64,000 nt of DNA, from positions 90,005-154,004 of the forward strand of contig JAKSDI010000278.1 of the NCBI GenBank assembly GCA_022360175.1, given 5' to 3'. The DNA comes from Chitinophagales bacterium. GTDB lineage: Bacteria; Bacteroidota; Bacteroidia; Chitinophagales; Saprospiraceae. A model generated the notes under the pieces. That model did no database searches and had not been told where the DNA came from. It saw nothing but the letters and a program-made list of their open reading frames with translations. Below, piece by piece: positions 62,491-64,000 of this stretch (the first letter of the stretch is position 1; every line of letters begins with the position of its first letter). Made by a program: the position numbers and the translations under genes.

Positions 62491-62940
62491 TTACAATCGA
62501 AACTTAATAGGTAAATTAAACATTACCCTGGTGAACTCTCCTTTCTGATTTTTACCAGGAATCCATATAATATTATCTTCAACCATTTGATGTACTACTC
62601 TTTCTAATTCTTCACCTGTTCCATAACCAGGGTTACGAACAATTTTAGTGTCAGATAAAGTTCCGTCTGTATTTACTGTGAACTGCACTATTGCTGTGCC
62701 TTCTACTCCAGCTTTTTTAGCAGCTGGAGGATATTTGATATGTGAATAGATGTATTTTAACATTGACAAATCCGCACATTTTTTCCTCTCTGTTGCTGGC
62801 AAATGTTCACAGCCAGGGAAACGTGGCATTTCTACTATTTTATTGAAATCTTCTTTGATTTCAGTAGCCGTAGAATCAGATTGAGCAAAAGAAAAAGCAT
62901 AACAGCACAACAGTGCTAGTGTGATAGAGAACGTTTTCAT
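62491..62940 (-). CDS. Secreted TonB C-terminal domain protein (paralogue 2)
   Basis: A 149-residue protein: signal MKTFSITLALLCCYAFSFAQ and then almost only a TonB_C domain (VEMPRFPGCEHLPATERKKC, YIYSHIKYPPAAKKAGVEGT, VNTDGTLSDTKIVRNPGYGT, LERVVHQMVEDNIIWIPGK). The signal region and the preceding untranslated sequence are nearly identical to those of the gene at 61064, so they arose by duplication. Membrane helix and Pro-rich linker are missing. Probably a periplasmic domain with unknown partner. Confidence 0.82.
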   Translation of the reverse strand: MKTFSITLALLCCYAFSFAQSDSTATEIKEDFNKIVEMPRFPGCEHLPATERKKCADLSMLKYIYSHIKYPPAAKKAGVEGTAIVQFTVNTDGTLSDTKIVRNPGYGTGEELERVVHQMVEDNIIWIPGKNQKGEFTRVMFNLPIKFRL

Positions 62941-63014
62941 AGCTTATATTTAGAAATGATAAAGAGCGTTTGATAAGCCAAAATTAAGTAATCAAGCCAG
63001 TAAAAGAAAATATT

Positions 63015-63178
63015 AGAGCTTGTTTGGGATTTGTTCTTTGAGTCGAAAATAGATCATTTTTTGTTTAGACAAAGCTCATTTTGAGCTGCATAGAGGAAGT
63101 GTACGTAGCGAAAAATAGCTGATGTATAAATAAAAAAGGAACATTTGTAGACCAATTAATAATTTCCAAACAAGCTTT
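63015..63178. repeat. MITE-like element, 164 bp (copy B)
   Basis: Same length and high identity as copy A at 55623-55786. Terminal inverted repeat AGAGCTTGTTTGGGA with its complement at the right end. It occupies half of the 312-base gap 62941-63252, directly upstream of the lipoprotein gene. The rest of the gap has no identifiable feature. Confidence 0.8.
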
Positions 63179-63252
63179 TACTTATATTGTTAGTCAAGCT
63201 TATTCAAGCATTTTAAAATTCAGTTCTTTCTAAATCATTAATACTTATAGCT

Positions 63253-63780
63253 ATGAAAATGAAATTATTTTGGACCATTCTTGCATTTGCTCTTTTAGTA
63301 ATTACTGCATGCTCAGATGATGATGGAGTCGGTGATCCCGATGGCCTAACAGGAAGTTGGCAGATGACAGCCCTGGATTACACCTTGACAAGTTCGGCCA
63401 TTTCTGGCGGCCAATCATCTACTAGCAATTATACTGGGACGGCAACTAACATGAATCTTACCATCACTTTTTCCGAGAATCCTAATGAATTTACGACTAC
63501 AGGAGATTATGATATCAGATTGGAGTATACAACCAATGGCTATCCATCTTTCATCACGGCGAGAGATCAGTTATTTATTGAAGCTGGTAGCTGGGAACAA
63601 GAAGAGGATATGCTCATCGTCCTGACAGAACAAGAACGCACCAGGCGGGCAACAATTATTCTTCTGGATGAAACGACATTGGTACTGGAATATGCTGCTA
63701 GTGAATCTACTATAGATGAAGCTTCGGGGGGTACAGTATATCGGGAGTCTGAAGGGACTTATACCTTTAAACGGAAGTAA
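63253..63780 (+). CDS. Lipocalin-like lipoprotein
   Basis: A 175-residue lipoprotein: signal MKMKLFWTILAFALLVITAC (lipid Cys20), then an acidic SDDDGVGDPD linker. A beta-barrel body follows, starting LTGSWQMTALDYT, as in Bacteroidota lipocalin-like proteins, with repeated strands (NLTITFSENPNEFTTTGDYD) and a final EGTYTFKRK strand. Ligand unknown. Start at 63253; an internal ATG at 63259 is also possible. Confidence 0.8.
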   Translation: MKMKLFWTILAFALLVITACSDDDGVGDPDGLTGSWQMTALDYTLTSSAISGGQSSTSNYTGTATNMNLTITFSENPNEFTTTGDYDIRLEYTTNGYPSFITARDQLFIEAGSWEQEEDMLIVLTEQERTRRATIILLDETTLVLEYAASESTIDEASGGTVYRESEGTYTFKRK

Positions 63781-63801
63781 AAGCCTGCTGGGCAATAAAA
63801 A

Positions 63802-63834
63802 CGGGTGATCTACAAACTGTTTGTAGATCACCCG
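63802..63834 (-). terminator. Terminator of the right-edge minus-strand gene
   Basis: A perfect 15-bp stem, CGGGTGATCTACAAA (63802-63816) with 63820-63834 and loop CTG. On the minus strand a U tract follows (the A tract at 63796-63801). It lies 25 bases after the stop of the next gene and is also close to the 3' end of the lipoprotein. Confidence 0.87.
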
Positions 63835-63859
63835 CTTAATATGAAGTCGTTTATAGATG

Positions 63860-64000
63860 TTATCTCAAATTGAAAAATTGCATCTGATCATCATTGTTAG
63901 CTACCAAAACTAAAGGTTTTGATTTTAATACAACGATTGCTCTGGCATCATCAGGAGCAAAAAAGCCTGTTTGTTGAACACCTGCACTTTCAAAATTTCC
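63860..64000 (-). CDS. Partial gene, C-terminal 46 residues, possibly VCBS/CRTAC-type
   Basis: The frame enters from the right edge and stops at 63860. It reads GNFESAGVQQTGFFAPDDAR, then AIVVLKSKPLVLVANNDDQM and QFFNLR. The end pattern LV.NN.D..Q.F resembles the C-terminal tails of VCBS-repeat/ASPIC-UnbV (CRTAC-like) proteins of Bacteroidota. Only the tail is in view, so the assignment is weak. Confidence 0.5.
   Translation of the reverse strand, partial: GNFESAGVQQTGFFAPDDARAIVVLKSKPLVLVANNDDQMQFFNLR

Overview
The window looks like chromosome of a Bacteroidota bacterium, probably of the Saprospiria/Lewinella kind. The evidence is proteins with type IX secretion (T9SS) C-terminal sorting domains, promoter -7 boxes of the form TAnnTTTG, weak Shine-Dalgarno sequences, DUF6089-type outer-membrane proteins, LytS/LytTR regulation, and an alternative complex III (ActABCDEF) joined to an aa3-type oxidase locus. 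No taxonomic marker gene such as rRNA is present, so this placement is an inference. I saw no tRNA, rRNA, CRISPR array, intact insertion sequence or replication origin.

Layout. 1-2384 (minus) is a secreted alpha-amylase that runs off the left edge. 2.7-6.4 kb holds a Crp/Fnr regulator, a DoxX-like protein, a patch of small and broken genes, and the DNA alkylation response gene ada. 6.4-16 kb holds a repeat-rich outer-membrane protein, a candidate 42-residue gene with its own terminator, pbpC, a secreted unknown, a VWA-domain protein and a GH57/DUF3536 glycosidase. 16-24 kb holds a lipoprotein, a T9SS cargo gene whose tail is frameshifted, a relic of a second T9SS tail, a PIG-L deacetylase, an ArsC-like phosphatase and two tandem DUF6089 proteins. 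24-39 kb holds an exporter ABC protein, a MoxR-type ATPase, a broken four-helix-bundle gene, an EF-G paralogue, an ABC transporter whose permease is fused to an M1-type peptidase, a LytS/LytTR pair, a START protein and thyA.

The core is 39.5-58.2 kb, a plus-strand respiratory locus. It contains actABCDEF (quinol to cytochrome c), cytochrome oxidase subunits II and I, heme O synthase, two subunit III-family proteins and subunit IV, ending at a strong terminator. After a mobile-repeat copy comes a second cluster with a SCO-like protein lacking its copper ligands, a DUF420 protein carrying an EF-hand loop, a small CPMC membrane protein and an AraC regulator. Electrons would pass from quinol through ACIII to the CuA of subunit II and the subunit I binuclear centre. 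Subunit II carries a C-terminal OmpA-like peptidoglycan-binding domain, which suggests the oxidase is tethered to the wall.

The right end holds secreted proteins, two TonB-C paralogues and a lipocalin-like lipoprotein, separated by palindromic A-B-A repeats.

Non-coding DNA is rich in repeats: 160-194 bp inverted-repeat elements (MITE-like), heptanucleotide arrays that abut gene borders (including eight CCCTAAA units), and the A-B-A palindromes.
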